Shown: piece by piece, positions 26,317-34,365 of the stretch | Layout of the letters: each line of letters begins with the position of its first letter | How positions within the stretch are numbered: position 1 is the first letter of the stretch | From: Pseudocitrobacter faecalis | GTDB lineage: Bacteria > Pseudomonadota > Gammaproteobacteria > Enterobacterales > Enterobacteriaceae | Direction of reading: 5' to 3' | Length of the DNA: 64,000 nt | Assembly: GCA_003315335.1 (NCBI GenBank) | Contig: QNRL01000007.1 | Span: 130,486-194,485 of the forward strand | Translations under genes and position numbers: made by a program | The notes under the pieces: model-generated | What the model was told of the DNA's origin: nothing | What the model saw: only the letters and a program-made list of their open reading frames with translations | Database searches by the model: none

Positions 26317-26359
26317 ATATTGTTTTGCTGCCGAACTGCTTGGGTGGCAACGGGGCGCT

Positions 26360-26388
26360 ACTATAGGGAGTTGCCCTAAAACGGTCAA
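26360..26388 (-). promoter_or_regulatory. Promoter of tRNA-Ser copy 1
   Basis: On the minus strand TTGACC (26383-26388), 17 bases, then TATAGT (26360-26365), followed by AGCGCC. This is a strong sigma-70 promoter with a GC-rich discriminator of the kind under stringent control. The spacer sequence differs from that of copy 2. Confidence 0.85.
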
Positions 26389-26464
26389 GCATAATTTCTC
26401 AATTATCTTTCGTTCGGTTAAGCATTGAACATATTCCCCGTCCGGATACGAACGGGGACGGAAA

Positions 26465-27142
26465 TCAACGCTGTGAATCGAGCAATTCGTTGTTTTTCAC
26501 CACGTCCTGCGCTTTCCCATAGCTTTCAATCAATAACTGATAGGCCGGGAAGATGTGGGTATATACCTCCGCCCACTCGGCTGCGTCCTCGCGATTCCAG
26601 GTACCTTGCAATTCTGCCGCGACGGCAGCCGTGTCCATTGGCACGACACCTGCCTGAACCACCCGCGCCAGGGTAACTTCTTGCGCCATTTTACTGTAGG
26701 TGCCGGAGGCGTCGATCACCGCGAAAACTTTATACCCCTCTGCGGCAGCGGCAATGGCCGGGAAAGCCATACATACGCTGGTGATTGTACCGGCGATAAT
26801 TAAAGTCTTACGGCCGGTCGCTTTTACTGCTGCGACAAACTCTGGATTATCCCAGGCGTTAATCTCCCCCCGACGCGCAACGTACTGTGCGTGTGGGGCG
26901 TTCTGATGAATCTCCGGGATTAAAGGGCCGTTTGGCCCCTGTGGAACCGATGCCGTGGTAATGACCGGTAGTTTTGCCAGCGTTGCCATTTTTGCCAGGG
27001 CAGCAGCACGGGCGCGCAGTTCTGGCATAGGCATATCTGCCACGGTCTGAAACAGGCCGCTTTGATGATCGATCAGCAGCATCACGGCATCATTAACATC
27101 AATCACCGGGCGTGCACCGTTAAAATTAGCGGGAATAGACAT
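26465..27142 (-). CDS. Isochorismatase-family hydrolase (YcaC-like)
   Basis: This 225-aa protein of the cysteine-hydrolase superfamily has catalytic Asp in [13 protein letters not shown], Lys replaced or displaced in the usual region, and the nucleophile Cys in [12 protein letters not shown], within the SVC motif. E. coli YcaC is about 208 aa, and the C-terminal 20 residues extend beyond it. The substrate is not predictable. It lies 18 bp after the pirin gene on the same strand, so the two form an operon, divergent from a LysR regulator. Confidence 0.85.
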   Translation of the reverse strand: MSIPANFNGARPVIDVNDAVMLLIDHQSGLFQTVADMPMPELRARAAALAKMATLAKLPVITTASVPQGPNGPLIPEIHQNAPHAQYVARRGEINAWDNPEFVAAVKATGRKTLIIAGTITSVCMAFPAIAAAAEGYKVFAVIDASGTYSKMAQEVTLARVVQAGVVPMDTAAVAAELQGTWNREDAAEWAEVYTHIFPAYQLLIESYGKAQDVVKNNELLDSQR

Positions 27143-27160
27143 GTTATTTACCTCGTGTTG

Positions 27161-28021
27161 TTAAATCTGGCCGAAACGACCTGAATTAAAATCGCGAATT
27201 GCTTCAGCAATTTGCGCCTTGTTATTCATCACAAATGGCCCGTATCCAATAATTGGTTCGTTCAGAGGTTCACCTGCCAGTAGCAGCACGCTGGAATCCG
27301 TTTGCGGCTGAAGGTGGAATGCTTCACCTTGCTGGCTGAATACTACCAACTGACCTTCGTGGGCTCGTTCACCACCGTTAATGGCGACGTCTCCTTTTAG
27401 CACCACCAGTGCGGTGCTCCAGCCATTGGGCTGCGTTAAGTCAATGTCGCGTCCTTGTTTCAACTGCATATCCCAGACATTCAGCGGCGAGAAGGTGTGC
27501 GCCGGGCCGTTGACGTCCTGAAAGCGGCCTGCGATGACGCGCAGGTTGCCGCTTCCATCGGGTAAAGCGATGTGCGGAATATCCTCGGCGCGAATACTTT
27601 GGTATCCGGGCGTCGCCATTTTGTCTTTTGCCGGCAGGTTGACCCATAGCTGAATCATCTTCAGTTCACCGCCGGTCTGGCTAAAGGCTTGAGAATGGAA
27701 CTCTTCGTGCAAAATTCCGGCACCTGCGGTCATCCACTGGACATCACCCGGGCCAATCACGCCGCCTTTTCCTGTTGAATCGCGATGCTCTACTTCACCG
27801 TCGTACACCAGCGTGACGGTTTCAAATCCACGGTGCGGATGTTCGCCGACACCGCGCTTCTCGTTTCCCGCCGGGAAGGTGAACGGCCCGGCATAGTCGA
27901 GCAGAAGGAAAGGGCTCAATTGCTCGCCATGGCTCTGGTAAGAAAACAGTGATCGTACCGGGAAGCCATTGCCTACCCAGTGGGGAGCGGGTGGGGTATA
28001 CACGCCTGTAATCTGTTTCAT
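27161..28021 (-). CDS. Pirin-family bicupin protein
   Basis: At 286 aa from the ATG at 28021, which has GGAG before it. A longer frame from 28054 lacks such a site. The first cupin carries the pirin metal signature HPHRGFETVTLVYDGEVEHRD, whose histidines and the later HEE segment (GILHEEFHS) bind iron. A C-terminal cupin follows. E. coli pirins such as YhhW show quercetin dioxygenase activity in vitro. The physiological role here is unknown. It is co-transcribed with the hydrolase at 26465. Confidence 0.9.
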   Translation of the reverse strand: MKQITGVYTPPAPHWVGNGFPVRSLFSYQSHGEQLSPFLLLDYAGPFTFPAGNEKRGVGEHPHRGFETVTLVYDGEVEHRDSTGKGGVIGPGDVQWMTAGAGILHEEFHSQAFSQTGGELKMIQLWVNLPAKDKMATPGYQSIRAEDIPHIALPDGSGNLRVIAGRFQDVNGPAHTFSPLNVWDMQLKQGRDIDLTQPNGWSTALVVLKGDVAINGGERAHEGQLVVFSQQGEAFHLQPQTDSSVLLLAGEPLNEPIIGYGPFVMNNKAQIAEAIRDFNSGRFGQI

Positions 28022-28135
28022 CGTTATCTCCTGCGTTTCTGTTTCTGATGTCATTAAGCTTATATTTGTGGTTAATCACCCGGTAGATAGCAAAATGGCA
28101 CTAGACTGTTCCAAAAACAGAACGATGAGGTGAAT

Positions 28136-29038
28136 ATGCAGGATCTCAATGATTTCGCGTGGTTTGTACAGGTGGTGGATCACGGAGGATTTGCAGCAGC
28201 AGGCAGGGCGCTCGATCAGCCGAAATCAAAACTGAGTCGGCGTATTGCGCAACTGGAGGCGCGGCTTGGCGTGCGGTTAATCCATCGTACCACCCGGCAC
28301 TTTACGGTGACAGAGGTTGGGCAGACGTTCTACCAGCACTGTAAAGCCATGCTGATTGAGGCGGAGGCTGCGCAGGATGCGGTGGCGACACTACAGTCAG
28401 AGCCGCGCGGGACGGTGAGGATCGTTTGTCCGGTAACATTGCTGCATGTGCACGTTGGGCCGATGCTGGCGCGATTTATGGTGCGTTATCCTGGCATCAA
28501 TGTGCAGCTTGAGGCAACCAACAGACGCGTGGATGTGGTGGCGGAAGGGGTAGATGTCGCGATACGCGTACGTCCCCGGCCTTTTGAGGACAGTGATTTG
28601 GTGATGCGCGTGCTGGCAGATCGCGGGCACCGGTTGGTAGCCAGCCCTGAACTGGTTGCGCGTATGGGAAAACCCCTGGCACCCGCAACACTGAATGGCT
28701 GGCCGGGTTTAAGCCTAGGAGCGGGTAAGCAGCATCGCTGGGAGTTAACCGGACCGGAGGGCGCGCGTGCTGAAGTCTGGTTTACGCCGCGCATGGTTAC
28801 CAGCGATATGCTGGCGCTGCGTGAAGCCGCCATAGCGGGTGTAGGTATTGTGCAATTACCCCTGTTGATGGTGCGGGAGCAGTTGGCATCAGGTGAACTG
28901 GTGTCGGTTCTCGATGAGTGGCAACCACGTCGCGAGGTGATTCATGCGGTATTTGCGTCCAGGCGCGGGTTATTGCCGTCGGTCAGAGCATTGGTCGATT
29001 ATCTGGCTGAGGAGTATCAGAAGATGGAGGAGGAATAA
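28136..29038 (+). CDS. LysR-family transcriptional regulator
   Basis: At 300 aa, the N-terminal helix-turn-helix is typical: NDFAWFVQVVDHGGFAAAGR and LSRRIAQLEARLGVRLIHRT. The co-inducer domain follows from residue 90. The ATG at 28136 has GATGAGG upstream, and a GTG at 28130 is also possible. It is divergent from the pirin-hydrolase pair with a 114-bp gap, the usual arrangement for a LysR protein controlling its neighbour. Similar trios with pirins suggest control of the response to a quinone or electrophile, but that is inference. Confidence 0.92.
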   Translation: MQDLNDFAWFVQVVDHGGFAAAGRALDQPKSKLSRRIAQLEARLGVRLIHRTTRHFTVTEVGQTFYQHCKAMLIEAEAAQDAVATLQSEPRGTVRIVCPVTLLHVHVGPMLARFMVRYPGINVQLEATNRRVDVVAEGVDVAIRVRPRPFEDSDLVMRVLADRGHRLVASPELVARMGKPLAPATLNGWPGLSLGAGKQHRWELTGPEGARAEVWFTPRMVTSDMLALREAAIAGVGIVQLPLLMVREQLASGELVSVLDEWQPRREVIHAVFASRRGLLPSVRALVDYLAEEYQKMEEE

Positions 29039-29050
29039 AAGGGGAGGGGC

Positions 29051-29720
29051 CTACTGCGTTCGCGGTCTGTCCAACTGGCTGCGCCAGTAGTCGAACCCCG
29101 GTCCGGGCTTCTCACCCCGCCTGGTTGTGCAACATGCGAAAAAAAAGCCCGTACTTTTGTACGAGCTCTTCTTAAAATATGGCGGTGAGGCGGGGATTGA
29201 CTCGCTGCGCTCGCCCTGCGGGCAGCCCGTTCACTGCGTTCGCGGTCTGTCCAACTGGCTGCGCCAGTTGTCGAACCCCGGTCCGGGCTTCTCACCCCGC
29301 CTGGTTGTGCAACATACGAAAAAAAAGCCCGTACTTTCGTACGAGCTCTTTCTCGAATATGGCGGTGAGGCGGGGATTGACTCGCTGCGCTCGCCCTGCG
29401 GGCAGCCCGTTCACTGCGTTCGCGGTCTGTCCAACTGGCTGCGCCAGTTGTCGAACCCCGGTCCGGGCTTCTCACCCCGCCTGGTTGTGCAACATGCGAA
29501 AAAAAAGCCCGTACTTTCGTACGAGCTCTTCTTAAAATATGGCGGTGAGGCGGGGATTGACTCGCTGCGCTCGCCCTGCGGGCAGCCCGTTCACTGCGTT
29601 CGCGGTCTGTCCAACTGGCTGCGCCAGTTGTCGAACCCCGGTCCGGGCTTCTCACCCCGCCTGGTTGTGCAACATGCGAAAAAAAAAGCCCGTACTTTCG
29701 TACGAGCTCTTTCTCGAATA
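29051..29720 (-). repeat. Array of ~180-bp repeats after tRNA-Ser copy 2
   Basis: This array runs downstream (minus strand) of the second tRNA-Ser. TRNA 3'-end remnants of 19 nt lie at 29540-29558, 29360-29378 and 29180-29198, spaced 180, 180 and 181 bp from each other and the tRNA. A truncated unit continues to about 29051, 13 bp from the LysR stop. Every unit has the terminator AGCTCGTAC GAAA GTACGGGCT and the same GC-rich spacer. Units differ at few bases. The 180-bp period preserves a minus-strand frame rich in Arg and Ser, but each unit ends transcription, so coding is doubtful. Confidence 0.93.
29679..29709 (-). terminator. Terminator of tRNA-Ser copy 2
   Basis: On the minus strand, AGCTCGTAC GAAA GTACGGGCT followed by nine T, starting about 12 nt after the tRNA CCA end. 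The same hairpin recurs in each repeat unit of both arrays. Confidence 0.88.
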
Positions 29721-29808
29721 TGGCGGTGAGGCGGGGATTCGAACCCCGGATACGTTGCCGTATACACACTTTCCAGGCGTGCTCCTTCAGCCACTCGGAC
29801 ACCTCACC
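29721..29808 (-). tRNA. serX: tRNA-Ser (anticodon GGA), copy 2
   Basis: An 88-nt class II serine tRNA, identical by eye to copy 1, with anticodon GGA and encoded CCA. Its position beside ghrA matches E. coli serX. It reads UCC and UCU serine codons. It is followed by four terminator-bearing repeat units, the last of them partial. Confidence 0.96.
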
Positions 29809-29843
29809 ATATTGTTTGTTCCGTTGCTGCTGGAACGGGCGCT

Positions 29844-29872
29844 AATTTAGGGAAATCCGCTGCGTGCGTCAA
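29844..29872 (-). promoter_or_regulatory. Promoter of tRNA-Ser copy 2
   Basis: On the minus strand TTGACG (29867-29872), 17 bases, TAAATT (29844-29849), then AGCGCCCG as discriminator. The core boxes resemble those of copy 1 while the flanks differ, so each copy has its own promoter. Confidence 0.82.
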
Positions 29873-30075
29873 TAAACTTTTTTAAAAAATAGCGCGTTTA
29901 GACAAACTTCAAGCAACTTGCTGTTAAATCAGTCATAAATCGCCTTTTTTGCCACCACGCTGCTTTTTGCAGGAGTGATAAGATAATTTTGCTATGCTGA
30001 GGATCCGCTAAAAAAATCAATCAACATCGCGCCAAAGAGATAAAAATACGATGGCGCTTTATGTCAGGAGTAGTT

Positions 30076-31014
30076 ATGGAGATCATCTTTTACCATCCGA
30101 CCTTTGATACCCCGTACTGGATTGCTCAACTGAGTAAGCAACTGCCGGGCGCGAATGTTCGCGAATGGAAAAAGGGCGACAATCAGCATGCCGACTATGC
30201 GCTGGTCTGGCATCCGCCGGTTGAGATGTTGCAGGGCCGCGATTTAAAAGCGGTGTTCGCGCTGGGCGCGGGCGTCGATTCTATTCTCAGTAAACTCAAA
30301 GCCAACCCGGAAATGCTGCCAGAGTCTATCCCGCTGTTCCGCCTTGAAGATACCGGTATGGGCCTGCAAATGCAGGAATATGCCGTAAGCCAGGTGCTGC
30401 ACTGGTTCCGCCGTTTTGATGATTATCAGGCGCAGCAGCAGAAATCTGAGTGGCAGCCGCTGGCTGACTATCATCGTGACGATTTTACTATCGGCATCAT
30501 GGGCGCGGGCGTATTGGGCGGGAAAGTGGCTGAAAGTTTGCTGGCGTGGGGCTTCCCGGTACGCTGCTGGAGCCGTAGCCGCAAAACGATGCCGGGTGTG
30601 AAAAGTTTTGCCGGAACCGAAGAACTGGGCGATTTCCTGCGTGAAACGCGCGTTTTGATCAACCTGTTGCCGAATACGGCGGAAACTGTTGGCATTATTA
30701 ATCTCACTTTGTTGAATCAGTTGCAGGATCACAGCTATCTGCTGAATCTGGCGCGTGGCGTGCATGTGGTGGAGGACGATCTGTTGCAGGCGCTTAACAC
30801 TCATAAACTGAAGGGCGCGATGCTCGATGTCTTCAGCCGTGAGCCGCTGCCGCAGGAGAGCCCATTATGGCAGCATCCACGCGTGGTGATGACCCCGCAC
30901 ATCGCGGCGGTAACCCGCCCGCAGGAGGCCATTGATTATATCGCCCGAACGATTACGGGGCTTGAGCGCGGCGACCACGTAAGTGGCCAGGTTGACCGCC
31001 AGCGCGGTTATTAG
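30076..31014 (+). CDS. ghrA: GhrA glyoxylate/hydroxypyruvate reductase A
   Basis: At 312 aa from the ATG at 30076 with AGGAGTAG before it. The longer frame from 30061 is rejected on family length. It is a D-2-hydroxyacid dehydrogenase with NADP-binding loop [12 protein letters not shown], catalytic Arg in [14 protein letters not shown], Glu in [12 protein letters not shown] and His in MTPHIAAVT. It reduces glyoxylate and hydroxypyruvate in the cytoplasm. A terminator follows at 31025. Confidence 0.96.
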   Translation: MEIIFYHPTFDTPYWIAQLSKQLPGANVREWKKGDNQHADYALVWHPPVEMLQGRDLKAVFALGAGVDSILSKLKANPEMLPESIPLFRLEDTGMGLQMQEYAVSQVLHWFRRFDDYQAQQQKSEWQPLADYHRDDFTIGIMGAGVLGGKVAESLLAWGFPVRCWSRSRKTMPGVKSFAGTEELGDFLRETRVLINLLPNTAETVGIINLTLLNQLQDHSYLLNLARGVHVVEDDLLQALNTHKLKGAMLDVFSREPLPQESPLWQHPRVVMTPHIAAVTRPQEAIDYIARTITGLERGDHVSGQVDRQRGY

Positions 31015-31024
31015 TCGCTCCCAC

Positions 31025-31047
31025 AAACCCGGCTTCTGCCGGGTTTT
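31025..31047 (+). terminator. Terminator of ghrA
   Basis: The stem AAACCCGGC/GCCGGGTTTT with loop TTCT directly follows the ghrA stop. Confidence 0.8.
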
Positions 31048-31107
31048 CGCTAATAAAAGGCCTGGTTTCCTGCTATTCTTGGCGCTAACACGTTAGAGGA
31101 GAATGTG

Positions 31108-31845
31108 ATGTATCCTGTTGACCTGCATATGCACACTGTTGCCAGCACGCATGCTTATAGCACGCTGCATGACTATATTGCCGAAGCGAAACGAAAAGGC
31201 ATCAAACTCTTTGCGATCACCGATCATGGCCCGGATATGGCTGATGCCCCGCATGCCTGGCACTTTATTAATATGCGTATCTGGCCGCGTATCGTTGATG
31301 GCGTGGGGATCCTGCGCGGTATCGAAGCGAACATCAAAAATACCCAGGGTGAAATTGATTGCACCGGGCCAATGCTGACCTCGCTTGATTTCATTATTGC
31401 AGGCTTCCACGAGCCGGTTTTCCCGCCGCAGGATAAAGCCACGCATACGCAAGCGATGATTGCTACCATAGCCAGTGGTAACGTGCATATGATTAGCCAC
31501 CCGGGTAACCCGAAATTCCCGATTGATATTCAGGCAGTCACCGAGGCGGCAGCCAAATATCAGGTGGCGCTGGAGATCAATAACTCGTCATTCCTGACAT
31601 CGCGCGTCGGGAGTGAAGGTAACTGTCGCGCCATCGCCGCGGCGGTTCGTGATGCGGGAGGCTGGCTGGCACTGGGCTCTGATTCCCACACAGCGTTTAC
31701 TTTGGGCGAGTTTACTGAATGTCGGAAGATCCTTGATGCCGTCGATTTCCCCGAAGATCGTATTCTGAACGTTACCCCACGTCGTTTTCTGAATTTCCTG
31801 GAGTCACGCGGCAAAGCTCCGGTTCCTGAATTTGCCGAATTTTAA
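31108..31845 (+). CDS. ycdX: YcdX, PHP-domain zinc phosphatase
   Basis: At 245 aa, start [20 protein letters not shown]. The in-frame GTG one codon earlier is unlikely. The PHP-domain metal ligands are seen in HMHT (residues 7-9), ITDHG, the Glu of IEANIK, the His of [10 protein letters not shown] and [10 protein letters not shown]. coli YcdX carries three zinc ions and has phosphatase activity in vitro. In E. coli it is linked to swarming. ycdY follows by 20 bp and encodes its chaperone. Confidence 0.95.
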   Translation: MYPVDLHMHTVASTHAYSTLHDYIAEAKRKGIKLFAITDHGPDMADAPHAWHFINMRIWPRIVDGVGILRGIEANIKNTQGEIDCTGPMLTSLDFIIAGFHEPVFPPQDKATHTQAMIATIASGNVHMISHPGNPKFPIDIQAVTEAAAKYQVALEINNSSFLTSRVGSEGNCRAIAAAVRDAGGWLALGSDSHTAFTLGEFTECRKILDAVDFPEDRILNVTPRRFLNFLESRGKAPVPEFAEF

Positions 31846-31865
31846 TCAATAAGATGGATTAATTA

Positions 31866-32420
31866 ATGAACGAGTTTTCAATTCTCTGCCGGGCGCTGGG
31901 CTCGCTGTACTACCGTCAGCCGCAGGACCCGCTGCTGGTTCCGCTGTTCACCCTGATCCGCGAAGGGAAGCTGGCGGCGAACTGGCCGCTTGAGCAGGAT
32001 GAACTGCTGACCCGTCTGCAAAAAAGCTGTGATATTCAGCAAATTGCCGCAGATTACAACGCCCTGTTTGTGGGCGAAGAGTGCCGTGTTTCGCCATACC
32101 GTAGCGCGTGGGTTGACGGAGCGACAGAGGCCGATGTACGCGCGTTTCTCACGTCGCGCGGCATGCCGCTTGGCGAAAATCCTGCCGACCATATCGGTAC
32201 TTTATTGCTGGCGGCTTCCTGGCTTGAAGATAATGCCGCGGAGGATGAAAACGAGGCGCTTGAGACGCTGTTTGAAGAGTATCTCCTGCCGTGGGTCGGC
32301 ACTTTCCTTGGCAAAGTGGAAGCCCATGCGACGACCACGTTCTGGCGTACCCTGGCGCTCCTGACCCGCGAAGCGATTAGCGCAATGTGGGATGAACTTC
32401 AGGAAGAGGAAGAAGAGTGA
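31866..32420 (+). CDS. ycdY: YcdY, TorD-family chaperone for YcdX
   Basis: At 184 aa, this is an all-helical protein of the TorD/DmsD redox-enzyme maturation family (FNALFVGEE-type core: IAADYNALFVGEECRVSPYR). In E. coli YcdY increases zinc loading and activity of YcdX and affects swarming, consistent with the ycdXY operon seen here. The C-terminus is acidic (LQEEEEE). Confidence 0.94.
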   Translation: MNEFSILCRALGSLYYRQPQDPLLVPLFTLIREGKLAANWPLEQDELLTRLQKSCDIQQIAADYNALFVGEECRVSPYRSAWVDGATEADVRAFLTSRGMPLGENPADHIGTLLLAASWLEDNAAEDENEALETLFEEYLLPWVGTFLGKVEAHATTTFWRTLALLTREAISAMWDELQEEEEE

Positions 32421-32430
32421 TTTAAATCAC
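32417..32430. promoter_or_regulatory. CRP/FNR-type palindrome before ycdZ
   Basis: GTGATTTAAATCAC is a perfect 14-bp palindrome overlapping the ycdY stop, 86 bp before ycdZ. It fits CRP (GTGA-N6-TCAC core) and, less one base per half, FNR (TTGAT-N4-ATCAA). CRP control of ycdZ is plausible. The factor cannot be decided from sequence alone. Confidence 0.6.
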
Positions 32431-32516
32431 GTTTATGATGCAATTAATGTAATCGCATTGTCTGAAACGTGTTCATGATCTCACTAACTCGGCGGGCATC
32501 TGTTAAAATGCCCGCC

Positions 32517-32996
32517 ATGAACATACTTCTCTCTATAGCTATCACCACGGGCATTCTTTCCGGCGTTTGGGGCTGGGTAGCGGTGTCGTTGGGATTATTA
32601 AGCTGGGCCGGTTTCCTCGGCTGTACCGCCTATTTTGCCTGCCCACAAGGTGGGCTGAAGGGGCTGCTTATTTCCGCTTGTACCACAATGAGCGGCGTGC
32701 TGTGGGCGCAGGTAATTATTTACGGCAGCGCAATGGCGCCGCATCTGGAAATTGTCGGCTATCTGATGACGGGCGTGGTGGCGTTTCTGATGTGTCTCCA
32801 GGCAAAGCAGCTTTTACTGTCATTTGTTCCCGGTACCTTTATCGGAGCCTGCGCAACCTTTGCCGGGCAGGGTGACTGGCGTCTGGTGGTGCCTTCACTG
32901 GCGGTGGGGTTGATATTTGGCTTTGCGATGAAAAACGCTGGGTTGTGGCTGGCCAACCGGCGAACATCGGCTTCAACGCAACGCGCAGTAGAATAA
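32517..32996 (+). CDS. ycdZ: YcdZ inner-membrane protein (DUF1097)
   Basis: This 159-aa protein has about five membrane helices (ILLSIAITTGILSGVWGWVA at the start). The ATG at 32517 gives the family start MNILLSIAITTG. A longer frame from 32469 overlaps the promoter region. The function is unknown. It is flanked by the palindrome at 32417 and a terminator at 32998. Confidence 0.92.
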   Translation: MNILLSIAITTGILSGVWGWVAVSLGLLSWAGFLGCTAYFACPQGGLKGLLISACTTMSGVLWAQVIIYGSAMAPHLEIVGYLMTGVVAFLMCLQAKQLLLSFVPGTFIGACATFAGQGDWRLVVPSLAVGLIFGFAMKNAGLWLANRRTSASTQRAVE

Positions 32997-32997
32997 T

Positions 32998-33028
32998 GAA
33001 AGCCGGCGACCATGTGTCGCCGGTTTTC
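32998..33028. terminator. Bidirectional terminator between ycdZ and csgF
   Basis: GAAAGCCGGCGAC CATGT GTCGCCGGTTTTC is a strong hairpin with A-rich left and T-rich right flanks between the convergent genes ycdZ and csgF. Confidence 0.85.
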
Positions 33029-33042
33029 ATTCCAGAGGTGTG

Positions 33043-33447
33043 TTAGTTGCTCATGCCACTAATTTCAATTTGCGAAGTTTGATTGGTTTTTCTGTCGGTA
33101 ATATTCATCACCAGCTGTCCATCCGTGTTGGTCACATTGACGATGAAATCTTCCGTCACCAGTTTACCGGGTTTCCCCTGACTGACGTTACCCATCAAAC
33201 TCCCCAGCAACTGGGACTGGATCGATGATGTAAAGGCACTGAGTGCTGAAGTTTGATCATACGAATCATCAGAGTTCGGCGCAGAATAGCCGTTTTGCGC
33301 CTGCGCTTCGGAAAGCAGCGTGGAGCCATTCAAAGGATTACCGCCAAAATTGGGGTTTACCGGCGTATAGACAAGTTGCCCGGCAATACAGACGTTGGCC
33401 AGCATAATGCCCGCCAGACTCAACAGCACTTTATGACGTTTTGACAT
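33043..33447 (-). CDS. csgF: CsgF curli assembly factor
   Basis: At 134 aa, it has a signal peptide (cleaved after VCIAG/A). The CsgF hallmarks are NPNFGGNPLNGSTLLSEAQA, QSQLLGSLMGNVSQGKPGKL and NVTNTDGQLVMNITDRKTNQ. CsgF is secreted through CsgG and couples nucleation by CsgB to the secretion pore. In E. coli csgF lies between csgE and csgG. Here it stands alone beyond csgBA, divergent from csgB, so it needs its own promoter. Confidence 0.93.
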   Translation of the reverse strand: MSKRHKVLLSLAGIMLANVCIAGQLVYTPVNPNFGGNPLNGSTLLSEAQAQNGYSAPNSDDSYDQTSALSAFTSSIQSQLLGSLMGNVSQGKPGKLVTEDFIVNVTNTDGQLVMNITDRKTNQTSQIEISGMSN

Positions 33448-33826
33448 GGTGTGCCCTCAATCAAATATTGCGATATTGTTTTTGAGAACGCGTGGTATCA
33501 CGACATTTTTATCATAGTTCCCGAGGAAAAGAATTCCACGACATTTCATGTAGAGACGTTCAATAAAAAATTATTAAATAAAATTATTGATTAAAATCAA
33601 TCGCATTTTTATTTACAAGATAATGCCAACCCAGAAAAATAGTACTTTTTGCTGACAGTCACGAACAAATCCTGTTTTTGTATGAGTGCGAAATAATCGC
33701 TGGTGAATACGCTTATTACCATATGTGAAATTTCGTATATACCTGGTGGTGTACCGGGATGCAGTAGCTTATTCATTTTTACGAGGGGGTACACAATAGT
33801 TTAATGATATTGACTGGAGGTATTCT
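33448..33826. promoter_or_regulatory. csgF-csgB divergent control region with FNR-type box
   Basis: This 379-bp AT-rich region lies between divergent csgF and csgB. TTGATTAAAATCAA at 33587-33600 is an exact match to the FNR palindrome TTGAT-N4-ATCAA, 140 bp from csgF and 227 bp from csgB. TGGAGG before 33827 fixes the csgB start. A 61-codon minus frame (33609-33794) has no ribosome site or similarity and is not accepted as a gene. CsgD and sigma-S sites are expected here but I could not place them. Confidence 0.6.
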
Positions 33827-34324
33827 ATGAGAGGCTATGTCCTCGCAGCACTATTGTCATTCACTCCTGTGGGAGTTTATGCGCATTCTCAATCAAATGA
33901 ACATCCTGATTTGTCCTCTCTGTCTGCTGAAGATTACGCATTACCAGATAAATTGAACTTACCTCGCAATGCGACTAACGCATGGATCAAACAGAATGGG
34001 GATGGGCTCCGGGCTGATATTGATCAATACCATACCGGTAGAAATACCAACGCTATTATTCAACAACAAGGTGGAGGGCATACGGCTGACATTACCCAAC
34101 TCTATGGTAATAATGATCTTGCTATTATTAGTCAGGCGGGTTGGGGTAATGATGCTGAAATAATACAAAAAGGTTCTGGGAACGCAGCGGCTATTTCTCA
34201 GGACGGTTATTCAAATTATGCGAAAATTGTTCAGGTTGGAAATAACCTGGCAGGTATTAAAGTCAGTCAAACTGGAGTAGGTAAAACTATCAGCGTAAAA
34301 GTCACTCATGGCTATACGAGGTAG
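33827..34324 (+). CDS. csgB: CsgB curlin nucleator
   Basis: At 165 aa (E. coli 151), it has a signal peptide ending VGVYA. After a unique segment, five imperfect curlin repeats run from about residue 50: for example NAIIQQQGGGHTADITQ, LAIISQAGWGNDAEIIQ and AAAISQDGYSNYAKIVQ. The last repeat lacks the usual Gln/Asn and is basic (GKTISVKVTHGYTR), a feature of the CsgB membrane-anchoring end. It nucleates CsgA on the cell surface. Base composition is clearly more AT-rich than csgA. Confidence 0.93.
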   Translation: MRGYVLAALLSFTPVGVYAHSQSNEHPDLSSLSAEDYALPDKLNLPRNATNAWIKQNGDGLRADIDQYHTGRNTNAIIQQQGGGHTADITQLYGNNDLAIISQAGWGNDAEIIQKGSGNAAAISQDGYSNYAKIVQVGNNLAGIKVSQTGVGKTISVKVTHGYTR

Positions 34325-34365
34325 TCCATTTAACCCGTTACGTTAACTACATAATAGGTACTACT

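Noticed and set aside
26642-26658. Sigma-54-like TGGCACG-ACAC-CTGC on the plus strand
   Set aside because: It lies inside the hydrolase gene with no plus-strand gene downstream and has a mismatch in the -12 box.
26001-29720. Possible CRISPR array from regularly spaced repeats
   Set aside because: The period is about 180 bp, the whole unit is conserved rather than spacers being unique, and no cas gene is nearby.
33609-33794. 61-codon minus frame between csgF and csgB
   Set aside because: No ribosome site, no recognisable motif, and it lies in a control region.
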